Origin: Diaporthe sp. PMI_573
Taxonomy: Eukaryota > Ascomycota > Sordariomycetes > Diaporthales > Diaporthaceae
DNA: 64,000 nucleotides
Assembly (NCBI GenBank): GCA_021399435.1
Contig: JAJTUP010000003.1
Span: 2,666,001 to 2,730,000, forward strand
Direction: 5' to 3'
This document shows positions 36,801 through 48,895 of the stretch, piece by piece. The notes beneath the pieces are model-generated. The model worked only from the letters and a program-made list of their open reading frames with translations. It was not told the origin of the DNA and did not search any database. Position numbers and translations under genes: made by a program. Within the stretch, counting starts at the first letter, position 1, and every line of letters starts with the position of its first letter.

Positions 36801-39800
36801 CTAATCCTGCGCGATCTTTGACATCCTCTTCGACATGCTGTTGTGATATTGTCAGTATTCGAGTTTTTTGTAGAGAGACAAGGTAGGTCAGGGTGGGATG
36901 GTGGTTACTCACAAGTCGTAGAAGGCGAACTGGCTCGGCTGGCTGCCGAATTCGTAGACGAAGCGACTGGCCAGGTACGAGCTGAAGATAGCGCACAGGT
37001 AAGAGTCCGGAACTCTCGCGATGACCGTGTCGAGGCCAATCTTATCCAGAAGGAGCTGCGGCAGGGCGTCGCGGAGGACCGCCTTGCGGATGCGCGTGTT
37101 CTTCCAGAGGTCGCTGTGCTGCAGCTCCTCGTCCAGGTCGGTGATAGCCACCGACAGCTTGTCGGAGAGGACGGACCGGTTGAGACCCGTCTCCTCGTGC
37201 TCGCGCCAGATGGCTTCAAACTCCAGCCTGGCGTTCTCACGAATCTTGTCCTGCACCGACTTGACGTATGCCTTGTAGAACTCGGGCGCGTTGCCCTTTG
37301 CGTCGTGGCACATGTGTTGGACGAAGCCCTCCTCGTCGAAGCTGAGCGAGGCGAGGACCTCCAGAGAGGACGAGGTCACGCCGCCCTTGTTGGCACTTGC
37401 ATCCTTGAAAACGACACACCCGGCCTCTTCGAGACGCAGCTTGGCATCCTGGGTGATGAAGAGGTTGGCACCCTCGACGATATAAGGTATCGTCGACTTG
37501 CCATCCTTGATGAGCTTGGCCACGCTGACGAGATCGATAGACTCCGGACGACCGCCACAGGGGACGAACATGTCGGTGAAGCCAGTGTCACGGAGGTGAT
37601 AGGTGTTGCGGAAGGAGGTACCATTGCCGACGAACTCGCCGCTGGGCAGCGTGATGTTTGAGTCATCGCAGAGCACTCGGTAGCCGTCCTTGGATAGCTT
37701 GGACAGGTCGTACTGAGCAATCATCACACGCTGCTTGGCCAGGCGGATGAGCTCCTGCTTGTCGAGCCCGTTCGGGTCGACAAGCACGCCGGAGCCATCC
37801 ACAACCGACGTGTACTTCTCGTTGCTGAGCAGGATTTCGTTGCTTCCCAAGTCGCCGTCGGGGCCACCTGTTTGCATCTTCCTGACGGTGGATGGGTCGA
37901 GCTCCAGCTTCCGGTAGACACCCTTGACGTACTCACGCACGCTCAGTGTTGTCATACCGTAGCTATCATGTGGAATACCACCCAGCCTGGGAGACTTGCC
38001 GGTGAAGAATGATTTCCACCAGGGGGCACCGCGGGTGCGGGCGTGCTCAGTAGCCCAGTCGACGAGATCGGCTGTGTTCTCGTCTGGGCCCATGAACAGG
38101 ATCTCCTGCTTGCCGTAGAGGTCGACAATCGGGTTCTTGATTCCGGGGGTCTCGGCGGGAAGGAGCAGATCGAGGATACTGTCGATGTATTTCTCGAACG
38201 CTTCCTGTGCCTTGTCTTGCTGTTTGGGGTCCAGCAAGACCACACCCTTGGAACCGCCCTCGGGAATGTCCTTGTTCTTGCGCTGCTGCGTACTGGCGAG
38301 GCCGTAGTTCTCGTCAAACATGTTACGAGCGTTAATGGCGTAGGCCTCCTTGCTCCGAGACTTCACGATTCGGATGCCACCGCGTGCGACGTCCTTGAAG
38401 CGAAGGTGGAATCCACGGGACTCAGCTGAGATGACGAGGAACATTCCAAACAGCCGTTTAGGGTATTCCACCTCCGGCAGGAAGGATGGGTCCAGACGGA
38501 AGCTGAGAGCCACCTTTGTGGGGGTGAAATAATTCGTCTTCAGGATGGCGTTGTTGAAAGCCCGAGCGGCATTCCAGACCATCTCCTCGTGGTCTGTCGA
38601 GACTTCCCTCGTGATGAGCGCCTTCAGCTGCTCATCAGAAAGGATCTCCACAGCGGGTGTAGGGTCGATGGCGTGTCGCTCAAACTCTGGGCCAACGCTG
38701 AGATGAACCTTGGCGAATGAAGCGTACAGGGCTCGTACCAGCTGGGGGAAAGAGGCGATGATCTCTAGAATGTAGTCGGGCGTGAAAGTTTCGGTCCTCA
38801 GTCGGCGCTTCAGCTTGGACAGGATCTCTTGGTGCGCAGTCTTCCTGACATCAAGAGCTTCTGAAAGAGAAACGTATTCCGACCCAAGACGATTCAAGAA
38901 GTGCTGGGTAAACACCCAGACACAGTGGCCGTAGATGGCCTCTTGCAGACTCAGTTGGCCCGAGGTGAAGAGCGGATGCAGCTTGTTCTGGGGAATACAG
39001 TACAAGAGTGATGTCTCCTTCATGATCTGGTGAATGGACTGGTCGAAGGATGGGTACCCACCGCCGAGGTTTGTCGCGGGCTTGAGGTATATACTCATGA
39101 CTGTTATTCCATTCGAGAATTGTTCGACGTATTTCCGGGAGCTTGTCACGCCGTAGTAGTGGTACAGGTCAGAGAGAGCACTGAACAGACCTCTGGCGGT
39201 GCGTGACCGGAAGGCCACGACAAGGCGCTTCTCCTGGGACCCGGCATGGTCAAACACCTCGATCACTGGACCCGTGCGGCTGACGGCGACCTCGATGATC
39301 TCGCGGTACATCTGCTTCGTGTTGTCTGTGGCCTTGGCCAGGAACATGCGGTCGCTGATGACTTCCAGGCGGGTTTCGTTGGGGTCGGCTTTGGGCTCGA
39401 CGAATTGACACTGGTAGACGAAGTAACAGCGCAGGGAAGCCTTGGCATCGGCTTTGTCGCCCAGGACTCCCGAGGATCGGAAGGTTTCCACACGGAATCG
39501 GTCGGTCAGGTTACCGTCCAGGTACTTGCTCTCCAGCCTGGTTTCGAAACGGGGGCCTCCGACGGCACTCTTTCCAGGCTCGCTGGTGTCGATGTAGATG
39601 GCATGGTCACTAGCCTCCATGTCCAGCCGGATCTCTTCCCGCTTGTCCTTGCGAGAGTAGGCGGCAACCTTGGCAGCGTAAAGAGCAGTGATGTGGTCTG
39701 CAATGACAGGCGTTGTCTCGAGCTCGAAATACACATCATCGATACCGAGGTCGTTGTAGAACCATGCAATCTGGGCATCTACACGGCTCTCAGGAATCCA

Positions 39801-40262
39801 ATCATTCTTGAGGATCAATTCCCGAACTGTGACGGTTCCAAGTCAGCATGACAGAGATGATGCAAGATGAAGAAACGAGAGTTGCTGCTCACCTTGCTTC
39901 ATCTGATCCGATTTGCCTTTGAATTCGGGGGCAATATATCCTACTGTGGCCGACCGCATCACCCTGTAGCCATTGCCGCCGACGCCATTGCTGCCGTTCA
40001 ATCCGGAGAGGGTGGGAACATGAACTGAGGTGGGCTGAGGTGAGGCGTGTCGGGAAGGGTCTTCTCTGACCTTCTCGACCAGCCTCTGGCTGGGGTTGAG
40101 AGGACTGGAAGAGGATGAAGAAGGCATGCTAGCTTCGTCGATGAAGGTTTCGTCAGAATCTTCAAATGGGTCTATGTATGTAGGGAAACTATCACAGCCC
40201 TCAAAGTCAGTCTTGATTGTCAAACCCGGTGTGACGGGAGACCGCAGTGTAGCAGCTGCCAT
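36801..40262 (-). CDS. gdh2: NAD-specific glutamate dehydrogenase, large type, 1106 aa
   Basis: Three exons (40262-39893, 39826-36913, 36837-36801) close in frame. The enzyme oxidatively deaminates glutamate to 2-oxoglutarate and ammonium with NAD, the catabolic route for growth on amino acids. Exon 1 gives a Ser/Pro-rich N terminus (MAAATLRSPVTPGLTIK). The core shows FKDVARGGIRIVKSRSKEAY, PEGGSKGVVLLDP with the catalytic-lysine loop, FMGPDENTADLVDWA and the dinucleotide-binding region FVPCGGRPESIDL and ASANKGGVTSSSLEVL. Length matches the ~115-kDa fungal class. The last exon is just 37 nt (MSKRMSKIAQD plus stop), with a normal GTGAGT donor and ACAG acceptor. A 6.7-kb gene-free region lies upstream, consistent with complex nitrogen/carbon control, though that is inference. 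Confidence 0.96.
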
Positions 40263-43200
40263 GGTGTGTTGTGTACATATATGTAATGGGAAAAGGTTGC
40301 AAATGTAGGAAGAGAAAGTTCGAATAAGAGAGTACACTGATATCTTGGGCCTCGCCGTTTGGGGTAAAAAAGATGAAAGGAACTGGAGGCATGGTGATGG
40401 GGGCAGAGGCAATATGTATATGAGAGACCGACAGGTTCGAGGGTAGAGAGCACGCCTTTGTGACGACTCCTTTTTGACAGCAACCAGACCAAGCCATGAT
40501 GACCGAGCGAGATCCAGACCATGGGTGCCAGACAGGACCGTGACATTTGTGCATCCATACCAGATACGTCGGTACATCGAGCACCAACTCGGTACCTTAG
40601 GTTCATGCTAGTGGTAAAGCTGCAACGGCCGTGAAAACAGGTCGACCTTCGGCAGGGTTGGGGCCAGGGCCAGGCCGGGGCAGAAACGACAGGAAGATGT
40701 CAAAGAACAAGATGGATCTCAGACGGCCAACCCGGTCAAGCCATGGCCGGCGGGCCCTCCACCGCTTAGCAGAGGAGCCGCGAGCGGTCAGATGTGTTTT
40801 GTTTCAACGGGAAACACACCGGAAAGAAGGAGCGGTCGTTGACCAACAGGGTGTTCCCGACGGCGGCTGCTTATCGGGAGCGCTGACATCGAGACGCGCA
40901 GGTACACGAGGTACCTTGACCTGGCTCCTTGCCCTGCCATGACGAAAAACAACGACGCACGTGGATGAGTGAGGATACGGCCCACATGGCAACATCATTG
41001 GCCCCCTGCACCTCGTCTGTGCAGCCTCAATAGACGGGCGGCCAAGCACTTCTTCACCGCTCAAGAAGTGTAATCGGGGCGAAAAGGAAAGATGGGTGAT
41101 ATTCACAGTTGAACAGGGGGAAGGGGGACCGGACGGGCCGGACGTACCGTGTTGACTAGAGAGTGAATCCAGTCAATGGTCGGCGATCAATCCGCAGTGA
41201 CTAGAGGGCGAACGGTGCCCAGCGCCTCTCAGGTCTCAGGGGGGCAAAGATGCAGTTGAACAGCACCTAGGGGAAATGGGACGAGGCCGTGTTATCGTCC
41301 GCTGCTTCGCGGGCGAGGCCTTTCTAGTTCCAAGGGCGGTCGGGTTGGAGGGACCAGCTTTCGACGGATAGGCGATAATAAAGGGGGTTGAGTTGCACCT
41401 CCGAAGTGATTGCTGCAGTCTAACTTGGGGGGTTTTCCCTCCTCTACTTTTCGACCAAAGTCCGTTAGACGGTTGGTTTTAGTGCGAGGAGATAAGAGCC
41501 GTGGAGGGACAAAGAACGTAGGGTGAGAGAGCTCGGGAGGTGAGATCTTGTGCTTACCGCCGTATGGTGGTGCTCCTTCAGCTCCTCGAGCTGGGATATT
41601 TATTCACCTTGGTCTAAGAGATCGACCCGATTCGGACAACGTTATCGACGTTATCGAAGAGATGCGACTCGTATTGGCCTGGTGTCCTGTTATTATTAGG
41701 GCCGCCAGGGCAAGAAACCGGGATCTCGGAGCTGGGATCTGGGATTCTGGGTGACGACAAGAGGCGATGTCGAACAAAGGGAAGGGGGGATTAAGTGCCA
41801 GGGACTGGGCTTGTGCGTTGTGTGCTGTGCTGTGCTGTGCTGTGCTTGTGTTTGTGTTTGTGTCTTTGGTGCTGGCGCGCATTTCGGATTCATGTCATCC
41901 GTCGAGGGCCAATTCGCTTGAATGGCCCTCGACTGGCCCCGTCCGCCAGCTTTGCGCCCGAACGGACTGGGCGGGTTCGCATTCTCGGCCCAAACTCAGA
42001 TCCAAGAGATTCGAGAACAAGTTCGGGAGAGAGTGGGCTTGGAACCGGCCGCCCGCTGGCCGCCCTGGCTACCCGCATGGGGCAGAACGCTTGAGCTCGG
42101 CTCCCGGCAGCTTCACTAGCTGTGCAGCAGACAGGGCGGCGCAGTCAGTTGCTCAGCTCCCCTCCCCCCCCAAGCTCCTCCATGACAGGCCGGGCCCACA
42201 ACACAACGGGACGCCGATACGACCTGGCACCGCAGCGGCATCGCCAGCTGGCCTGTGTAACCCAGCTGAGAGATAAGGCAAGGCACGCCCAAACGACAGG
42301 ATCCGAGCGGAGACGAGCTGAGGATGGGAAGGGGGGCCAGGGCAGCGTTGGCCTTTGCTAGTTGGTGTGGCATGTGAAGTGCGAGCCTAGAGGAAGTCTT
42401 GCTTACCCTTTTTCGAGTTGATCGGCCTGAGGGCAGCGGTACGGTAAGGTACGGGACGGGACGGGGGGGGGAGGGGACAAGAAGCGGTGATAGATGATAG
42501 AATGACAGACGGATGAAGGTACTCGATGCTCGACACCATCTCTCTCGCCGGCCGGGGCAAGGCGAGGGCTGCAAGAGTGCGCCGTCGCGCTCTTATATAG
42601 CTTAGCAGCTCTCCCTCGTCCGAAGCCGTCGTGCTCCATCCATGAATCCATGAGTCAAAGTCCCAGGGGGGTGGCTCTCCCTCGTCCATCGTGACTCTCA
42701 GGGTCACCGTCAGAAGGACAGTGCCAAAACGAGCAGCAATTGCGCAAGAATGGCATCAACCCTGACTGGGAAGAAGCTGGGGGAAGCTGGGCGAAGATTA
42801 CTGTGCTTCTTTTTACTGCCCGATCTCGACATGGACGACGCAGACTAGTCCTGATGGGGTACCAAAGGTACTTACCTAGGTACCTGTCGTAGGCACTGGC
42901 AGGTGCTGCCAGTGGCAGCTGCGTCTGGAAATGAAAAGCCTCAACTGGGCAGGGCGGACAGGGCACGACAAGGTACCTGGCGGGAACAGACGGCCGGTAC
43001 CTGAAAATAGTGGGGCACAGTCGGCATTCTTCACATGTTGGCTAGGCCTCACTGCGCAAAGTCAACGGTTATTCGAGGCTCTAGGGTGCGACACATCACG
43101 ACAGCGTGCAAGCGTGCAGGTGCTGGGAGCTCCCACCCCACCGGCCTCTGCTATCATTGCCAGGAATAGACGTGTCGACTTGCAAGATTTTCCGCGAACA

Positions 43201-44033
43201 TTGTCGAGTAACAAACACACCAGTCAGCCAGCCATGCCAGCCCAGAAATCCGACTCACGCCCAGCCACGAGCCAGTGGCATGGCACAGCTCCACGGCATC
43301 AAGCTACTGCCGTAGCTCTTGAGGGGGGGGGGGTAGGTTGTTTGGTGGTCACCGATAAAGTGCAACATCGCATCAATGTCGGACGACGCAAACTTGACAA
43401 AACCTGGCACAACCACATGGCCCTGTGTCGACGGGACTTCGGCAGAGACGAACAACTGGTTGGACAACCCTCCCGAGAGGCGGAAGCTTGTCGGCTGCAC
43501 GGTCCCTTGCTCACTCATCAGGCGCATCCATAATCCTGCCCTCTGCCGCCGGTTCACACAGTATCGGTGCTGTGCTGTTCTGTGCAGTATTTGGACAATT
43601 GACCGCCACTGATGGGGAGTCCATCGCGCCCCACAGCCTCGACACGCATCCCCTCATATTTCTTGCGCCAAAAAAAAAGGAGGACTTTGACAACATGTAC
43701 AGACGCGTACCGGCCTGTCTGATGCCCACAATACGAACGGCATCAAAATGAATTGCCCTGTGCAGTGACAGAGCACGGCAACGTGACCTCGACGATGTGT
43801 CAAAGTTGACGGCTTGTACGTAAGAACCTGGGGCACGCCTGCGTCTCAGGCCTCGCCAACCATGGGGCATGGGGAGGGGCTCCCAAGCAATCCATTCTTG
43901 TCCGGGAGGCTCTGGTCCGCTCTTCCTCAGCACACCGGTGGCCCGGCAGCGGCTGACCCCACCCGCTGTTCTTGTTGTCCAGCCGGTGCTGACACCCCTG
44001 CCACCTTGGTGCTAATTAGTGACGCTCTCGTGA

Positions 44034-44075
44034 GTTTCTCTTACCCCCATTTTGCTTTCTCTTACCCCCATTTTA
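44034..44075. repeat. Two-copy 20-bp tandem repeat
   Basis: Two adjoining near-identical copies of TTTCTCTTACCCCCATTTT. Too short to classify; probably local slippage. Confidence 0.7.
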
Positions 44076-44444
44076 CTTGATCGCGCACCAGCAAAGCCCC
44101 ATGCTTGCCAAATCAAGCCCAATAATCCGGGGTAGCACGCGATCATCCCAATCAATTGTATCAAGATTACCCCAGATTCCGTCTGTTCCCTTGCCAATGG
44201 GCCCGAAAGGCCTGGGTCTTGACTCGCTTTGGGGAAAGGACGACGTTCAAATCCTGGGGTTGAAAATTCCTGACGACGACGTGCCGCATGCAGGTGATCC
44301 CGAGCCATGCGCGCTCGGCGGGCAATGGGAGGTTTCTAGAACTCCTTTTTTTCCCCTCCCCTCTGCGGCTACTGGGGAAGTCCCAGGTTCAGCCACAATC
44401 TGAAGTCACAAGGCCACGGGGAATTGGACTTGGTTTGACAATAA

Positions 44445-44445
<1 letters not shown>

Positions 44446-44479
<34 letters not shown>
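44446..44479 (+). repeat. Poly(A) run, 34 nt
   Basis: An uninterrupted run of 34 A in GC-rich surroundings. It could be the poly(A) end of an old retroposed sequence or simple slippage. No reverse-transcriptase or gene-like sequence is visible upstream, and no target-site duplication was found by eye. Confidence 0.8.
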
Positions 44480-44483
<4 letters not shown>

Positions 44484-47023
44484 GAGGAAGCCGTCGCAAT
44501 TCGACCCTGTCACGAGGGTCCTCAGAGGCATGCGTCTGTTCTATGCCTGCAAGATTACCCATCCACCCAACAGACCAACAACCAAATACGTCTGTCCTGG
44601 CTGGCTGGCTGGCTGTAGGCCGCCCCGTTTCAAGGGCCGGTGACCTCAACCCAAGACGCCGCAGGCCCAGATCCAGGCCCAGCCCCAACCGGGCGGCCAG
44701 GCGGGCGGGCGGCTTCCCGAGGTTCTATTTTGGGTTGGGTTGCCGCCGCCTATTACACTCACGGTCTAGCACCACAGGTACTCAATCCACGTGAGGTCTA
44801 CTCGCCTTTCCCCTGAACTAGCCAATACTACCAGTCAGAACACGGGCCACTGCCACAGCCACACTCGTAACAAGATCTTCCAGAAGAACTTGCCTGGGGA
44901 TTCGCCCCCAAACCCGAGAGACGTCGTATTATGACGCTATGTTCATGATACGGAAAGCCTCGATATTGCTATTACCCTACCGAGCGATAACTAAAACCAC
45001 AGACTATCTGCGACTTCACATGCGGATTGCCCGGGCGTCCAACCAACTCTGCCATGCTTATCTCAAGAAGCAAAGTCGGGTCTGGGGCCTTTGGGAGCGT
45101 CTGCATTCTGAAGCCCGGCGGACGCATGTTTGTGCTTTTTCATCGCCGGTCCGGTGCCGTGGGACCGATCTTCCCGACGCCCTGGCGCAGGGGAACGCAC
45201 GTATAGCCCGTATGCACGTATGCATCCAGGGGTCCATCGCATATCAAAAGTGATTTGAATCCCCGAATGCTGCAATTCTTTCTTATCCCAACATCATGAG
45301 AGACGCCGAAAAGTCCATGCTGCTGTGTAGCAACATTTCTTCTTCACCTCGCTGACGTTCATGACTCCGTCCTCGCGTCTGCGGCTTGACCCGTGGATCA
45401 TCCCGAGCATTTTGCTCCCGCTACGTGATACTGCATGGTCAATCGTCCACGAAACGCATAGCACAGCATTGGTGCAGTACCATCGGGATGACAGGGCCAG
45501 TAGGCTGTTCGTAGCTGAGACAGATGACTGTTTTGGACTGGCTACGGAACCGTGCCTCGATACAGGACAAGCAGGTACGCGCGTCCCGGGAATAGAGGCT
45601 ACCTACACTTCTTGTGTAATGGATTGTCCCGTTGTTTCGGCTGGTAGACAAGCGGCAGATATCGAGGTTCTCGTGCTTGTGTTTGGTGCAAGGTGTCACG
45701 GCGCTTGGACATCACGATGTGATTAACTGATGCGCAGAGTTCTGTTGCAGCATGATACACGAGAGCCACTGTACTCGCGTGTAACGGAAGGGTAGGGCTA
45801 AGCAGAAGGCCAGGTCACTGAAAGAAATGGGTGCCTTACAAGTGACTCAAGAAGGAGAACATGGCAAACTTTGAAAGGATGGGGCCAGGGACATGATCAT
45901 CGCACAGTCTTTTTGTGAAAATCGAAGCCCTTGGTAATCATCTGTCTACATCGGCGATTGGATCAACATAATCTCGGCTCCTCCTTTTCTTATGGGGTGC
46001 TATGGAGCTTTCAACGGAAATGTGATGGAAATGTGATGGAAATGTGTATACTCTCTCATCCTACAGAATCTCTCACCAGTGCAGCTGGAGTTACGCTTTC
46101 CTAAAAGTTTGGAAAACGATAGGCCGCGATAGAAGATCGTAAGCCAAACATCTCAAAATGGTCTCAGTAAAGTGTTTGAATGGATGAGACTGAGCGCTCA
46201 GAAAATACCCTAGCCGCCCACGTTCATCACGATCATGTCTTTGAAAACACCGCCATATATAAGCTTTTGGACCATCTAAGGCGAATGTCGCACATTAATT
46301 TAGAGGCTCAAAAGCTAGAGCCCCTTAAACTTTTCCATTCATCCGCTGCTGGACTCCCTGTCCGCGATGTGACTCGATAGCCGAGAGCATTCGGGCACAA
46401 TGATCCGAATACTCAGCGTGATTTCCTTAGTCTGTAAGTGTTTTCAAACCAGAATTCTAGTAGTTTGTGGCCAGGACCTACGTCTGCAACTCTAGCGAAG
46501 ATTAATGATCATCGAACATTATGAATACTCTCGTATGAGGCGCCCTGGTGTTCAAACCAAGTGTGTTGACAAAGTATCAGTTCACGTATGTAATTGACGA
46601 GCGATAGTCCTCTTTGATTGGTCAATACGACGTGGTTCAGATATATTTGTATGCTGTGAGGTTTCTCGAGATATATCACCTGCTCTCAAACATCCTTAGT
46701 GATAGATGATAAAAGCAAGTGACCAAGAGCCCGAATTTCTGAAGACAATATCTCAGAAAAGGTTAAAGAGAAACCCATAGCCACAAGTGTAAGTTGAATT
46801 GTTTTTTTTTTATCTCCCTAATAGTTCCGGGGTGACCTCGGCCACTTTGTTGACAAAAAGGGAACACAACATTGATCACCTCGATTTAAAAAAAGATCAG
46901 AAAAAGGCACCTTGATGTTTAATGATGATTTCGAAAGACAACAACCTTTCGCTCTGTAGAAATATAGACTAGAATAAATATCAATTGTATATAGAAAGGA
47001 AGAAGCGACATCCATGGCCGCGA

Positions 47024-48895
47024 TCAAGTGCCGTTAGTAGGCTGCTTGTACTCAACGCCATCAAGAGTCGTGGTCAAAGTTCCAGTGGCATTGAAGATGT
47101 TCACCAGGGCGTCGATAATCAAGCGGAACCCCCCAGGGCTCGTGATCTTAGTCCCATTGATAATGCCCGTCTGCACAATGTCAGACACCCAGTCGACTTC
47201 GTTTACCCACGGGTTGGATGGCATGATCTTGAGCACAACATCCTCGTGGCCGTCAAGAATGTGGTCGCCGTCGTCGGAGAAGTCCGTGTAGTTGACGGAC
47301 ACTCTGCCGACGCCGGTGACTGTGGTGGGGTCGGCAGTGATGCCCACATCCGCGGAGCCTGAGACCCGACCGCGCAGGGTGTAATTTCCCGGCGCGAGGG
47401 TGAATTGTTCGGGTACGGTCGAGCCCGGTGGGAACGGCGTGGCCCAGGGGATGTCGTCGCCGGCGTCGTACACCGGGGCGGGCTCCGCGGGCTCGCGGTC
47501 GGTGCGGCGGGCCAGCATCACGCGGTACGTGCGCCCCCCTTGGGCCGTGGACTCGGGGCAGTGCAGGGGGTTCTCGCCGCCGCAAGCGGACGAGACGACG
47601 AGGGCTTGCCAGTAGGTGATCTTGTTGCTGTCGAGGGAGAAGGCCGGGTCCGCCCTGCCGTTCCAGTTGGGGTCGTTGACGGCGCCGTCGCTGCCGTCGC
47701 CATCCGCATTGACTTGCTGGCCGTAGTAGTCGCCGCGGTCGCCGTGGCGGTCGATCAGGATGGGCTGGAAGAATCTACGCATGCCGTTGTTGCGCGTTGA
47801 AGACGCAACTGTCACCGTGACGAGGTCTGTTAGGGGAGGGATCCCTCGCATCCCAGACATCCACATCTGCCTGTCAGAACCCCGAGTATCCATCACGACG
47901 AACCACTCGTTGTCTGCTGAGAAGGCCATGGGGTCGGCATATTCAGGGTGACTAGTAATCCTTCGAACGACGCCGGTCTTGAGGTGCACGGCAAAGAGGT
48001 CGATGTTGTTGGACTCGCGCGGATTGGCGATATAGGTGATCTCGTCCCCGTTGCCGCTGAAGCCACGCAGCTCGCCGACGTTAATGGTGTCATCGTGGAT
48101 GGTCAGCTCCGTGCCGTTGACGGTATATGGCTGGAAGCGGGCTGGGTCGACGAGGAGGTTCACGTCTACCAGATCGAAGCGCGGGGCGAGAGGCTCCCCT
48201 GAGGTGGGCTCCGCGTTGAACTCGAGACGGCCATAGTAGGCAAACTGGCCCCCGTCGGCGGTGAACGCGCTCCAGCCCATGTGGACGTCGTCGGGATGCA
48301 AGCGAAGCTCACGGGGACTGCCACCCTTTCCAGAGCCGTCGGCGGCGATGGGCCAGTGGATCGGGTAGATGTGAGTCTTGTTCGGGGTGCAGGCGTCACT
48401 CTCGAGGAGCTCGCCGCCACAGTCGAGAATGTTGCGACCCCAGAGGACCTTGGTGCCGCTGCGCATCACATGAGGATAGTCGCGCTGGGGGTCGAGGGAG
48501 ACGGCGTTGACAGCCGGCACACCGCACGAGAGGCACTTCCACGGGTCACCTGAGGAGAAGTTGGTCCCGTCCGCCTTGATGAGGATGACCTGCTCGCCCG
48601 AGTAGACAGAGGCCGGGTCCGGGGCCGCTGGAGCGCCCACAAATTCGACGTTGACGATGACATTGTTGCCGTCAGGGGTGAAGTCGCCAGCTTGAAACTC
48701 GCCCAGGGCCTGGCCGATACAACCGGTGCCATGGGGGTTAATGATGGAGGTGCAGGCGCCTTCATCCGTGCTCGACGAGACGGGCGGAAGGGGCAGCTCT
48801 ACAATTTCGAAGGCCTCGGGGGAGGGTGGAGAGGGAACGGACTGGGCAGCGATGAGGTTGGCGCCGATGGCCAGAGCCACTGTGGTAGACAGCAT
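47024..48895 (-). CDS. Secreted saponin-hydrolase-like beta-propeller enzyme, 623 aa
   Basis: Single exon from ATG 48895. The first ~19 residues (MLSTTVALAIGANLIAAQS) are a secretory signal peptide, followed by a Pro-rich spacer. The body is built of TolB/WD-like blades: GDFTPDGNNVIVNVEF, MGWSAFTADGGQFAYYGRLE, PMAFSADNEWFVVMDTRGSD, PAFSLDSNKITYWQAL. Several Cys pairs (GACTSIINPHGTGC, KCLSCG, DCGGELLESDAC) and many N-x-S/T sites fit an extracellular glycoprotein. Overall order and motifs (NPHGTGCIGQ, RNNGMRRFFQPILIDR) match fungal saponin hydrolases, which release the sugar chain from triterpenoid saponins. That would be relevant to life on plants, but substrate cannot be read from sequence. 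The upstream GTG-initiated extension to 48919 is not used. Confidence 0.8.
   Translation of the reverse strand: MLSTTVALAIGANLIAAQSVPSPPSPEAFEIVELPLPPVSSSTDEGACTSIINPHGTGCIGQALGEFQAGDFTPDGNNVIVNVEFVGAPAAPDPASVYSGEQVILIKADGTNFSSGDPWKCLSCGVPAVNAVSLDPQRDYPHVMRSGTKVLWGRNILDCGGELLESDACTPNKTHIYPIHWPIAADGSGKGGSPRELRLHPDDVHMGWSAFTADGGQFAYYGRLEFNAEPTSGEPLAPRFDLVDVNLLVDPARFQPYTVNGTELTIHDDTINVGELRGFSGNGDEITYIANPRESNNIDLFAVHLKTGVVRRITSHPEYADPMAFSADNEWFVVMDTRGSDRQMWMSGMRGIPPLTDLVTVTVASSTRNNGMRRFFQPILIDRHGDRGDYYGQQVNADGDGSDGAVNDPNWNGRADPAFSLDSNKITYWQALVVSSACGGENPLHCPESTAQGGRTYRVMLARRTDREPAEPAPVYDAGDDIPWATPFPPGSTVPEQFTLAPGNYTLRGRVSGSADVGITADPTTVTGVGRVSVNYTDFSDDGDHILDGHEDVVLKIMPSNPWVNEVDWVSDIVQTGIINGTKITSPGGFRLIIDALVNIFNATGTLTTTLDGVEYKQPTNGT

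Larger units (their letters stand above)
40263..47023. other. 6.7-kb gene-free region upstream of gdh2
   Basis: No ORF in this stretch has domains or persuasive codon use. The part near gdh2 (40.3-43.5 kb) is GC-rich with simple repeats: TGTGC tandem near 41820-41845, a GGGACGGGAC run near 42450-42470, ACCTAGGTACC words near 42875 and a 10-G run near 43322. From 43.9 kb there are a 20-bp duplication (44034-44075), an A34 run (44446-44479) and a GATGGAAATGT triplication (46016-46046). From 45.8 to 47.0 kb it becomes AT-rich. Confidence 0.6.

Noticed and set aside
42858..42895. GGTACCTAGGTACC-type words here and near 4605 and 18294
   Set aside because: Short palindromic words of this kind are scattered in AT/GC-mixed fungal spacers; no shared context was found.
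44173..44260. CCCCAG ... CTGGGG ends with GTTCAAATCC, tRNA-like at first sight
   Set aside because: The T stem does not pair and there is no A box in the right place.
45043..45054. Minus-strand TGGCAGAGTTGG, a perfect Pol III A box
   Set aside because: No B box at a workable distance and no acceptor or anticodon stem pairing; not a tRNA.
47405..47800. 131-codon plus-strand ORF
   Set aside because: Shadow of the saponin-hydrolase-like gene caused by its GC-rich third positions.
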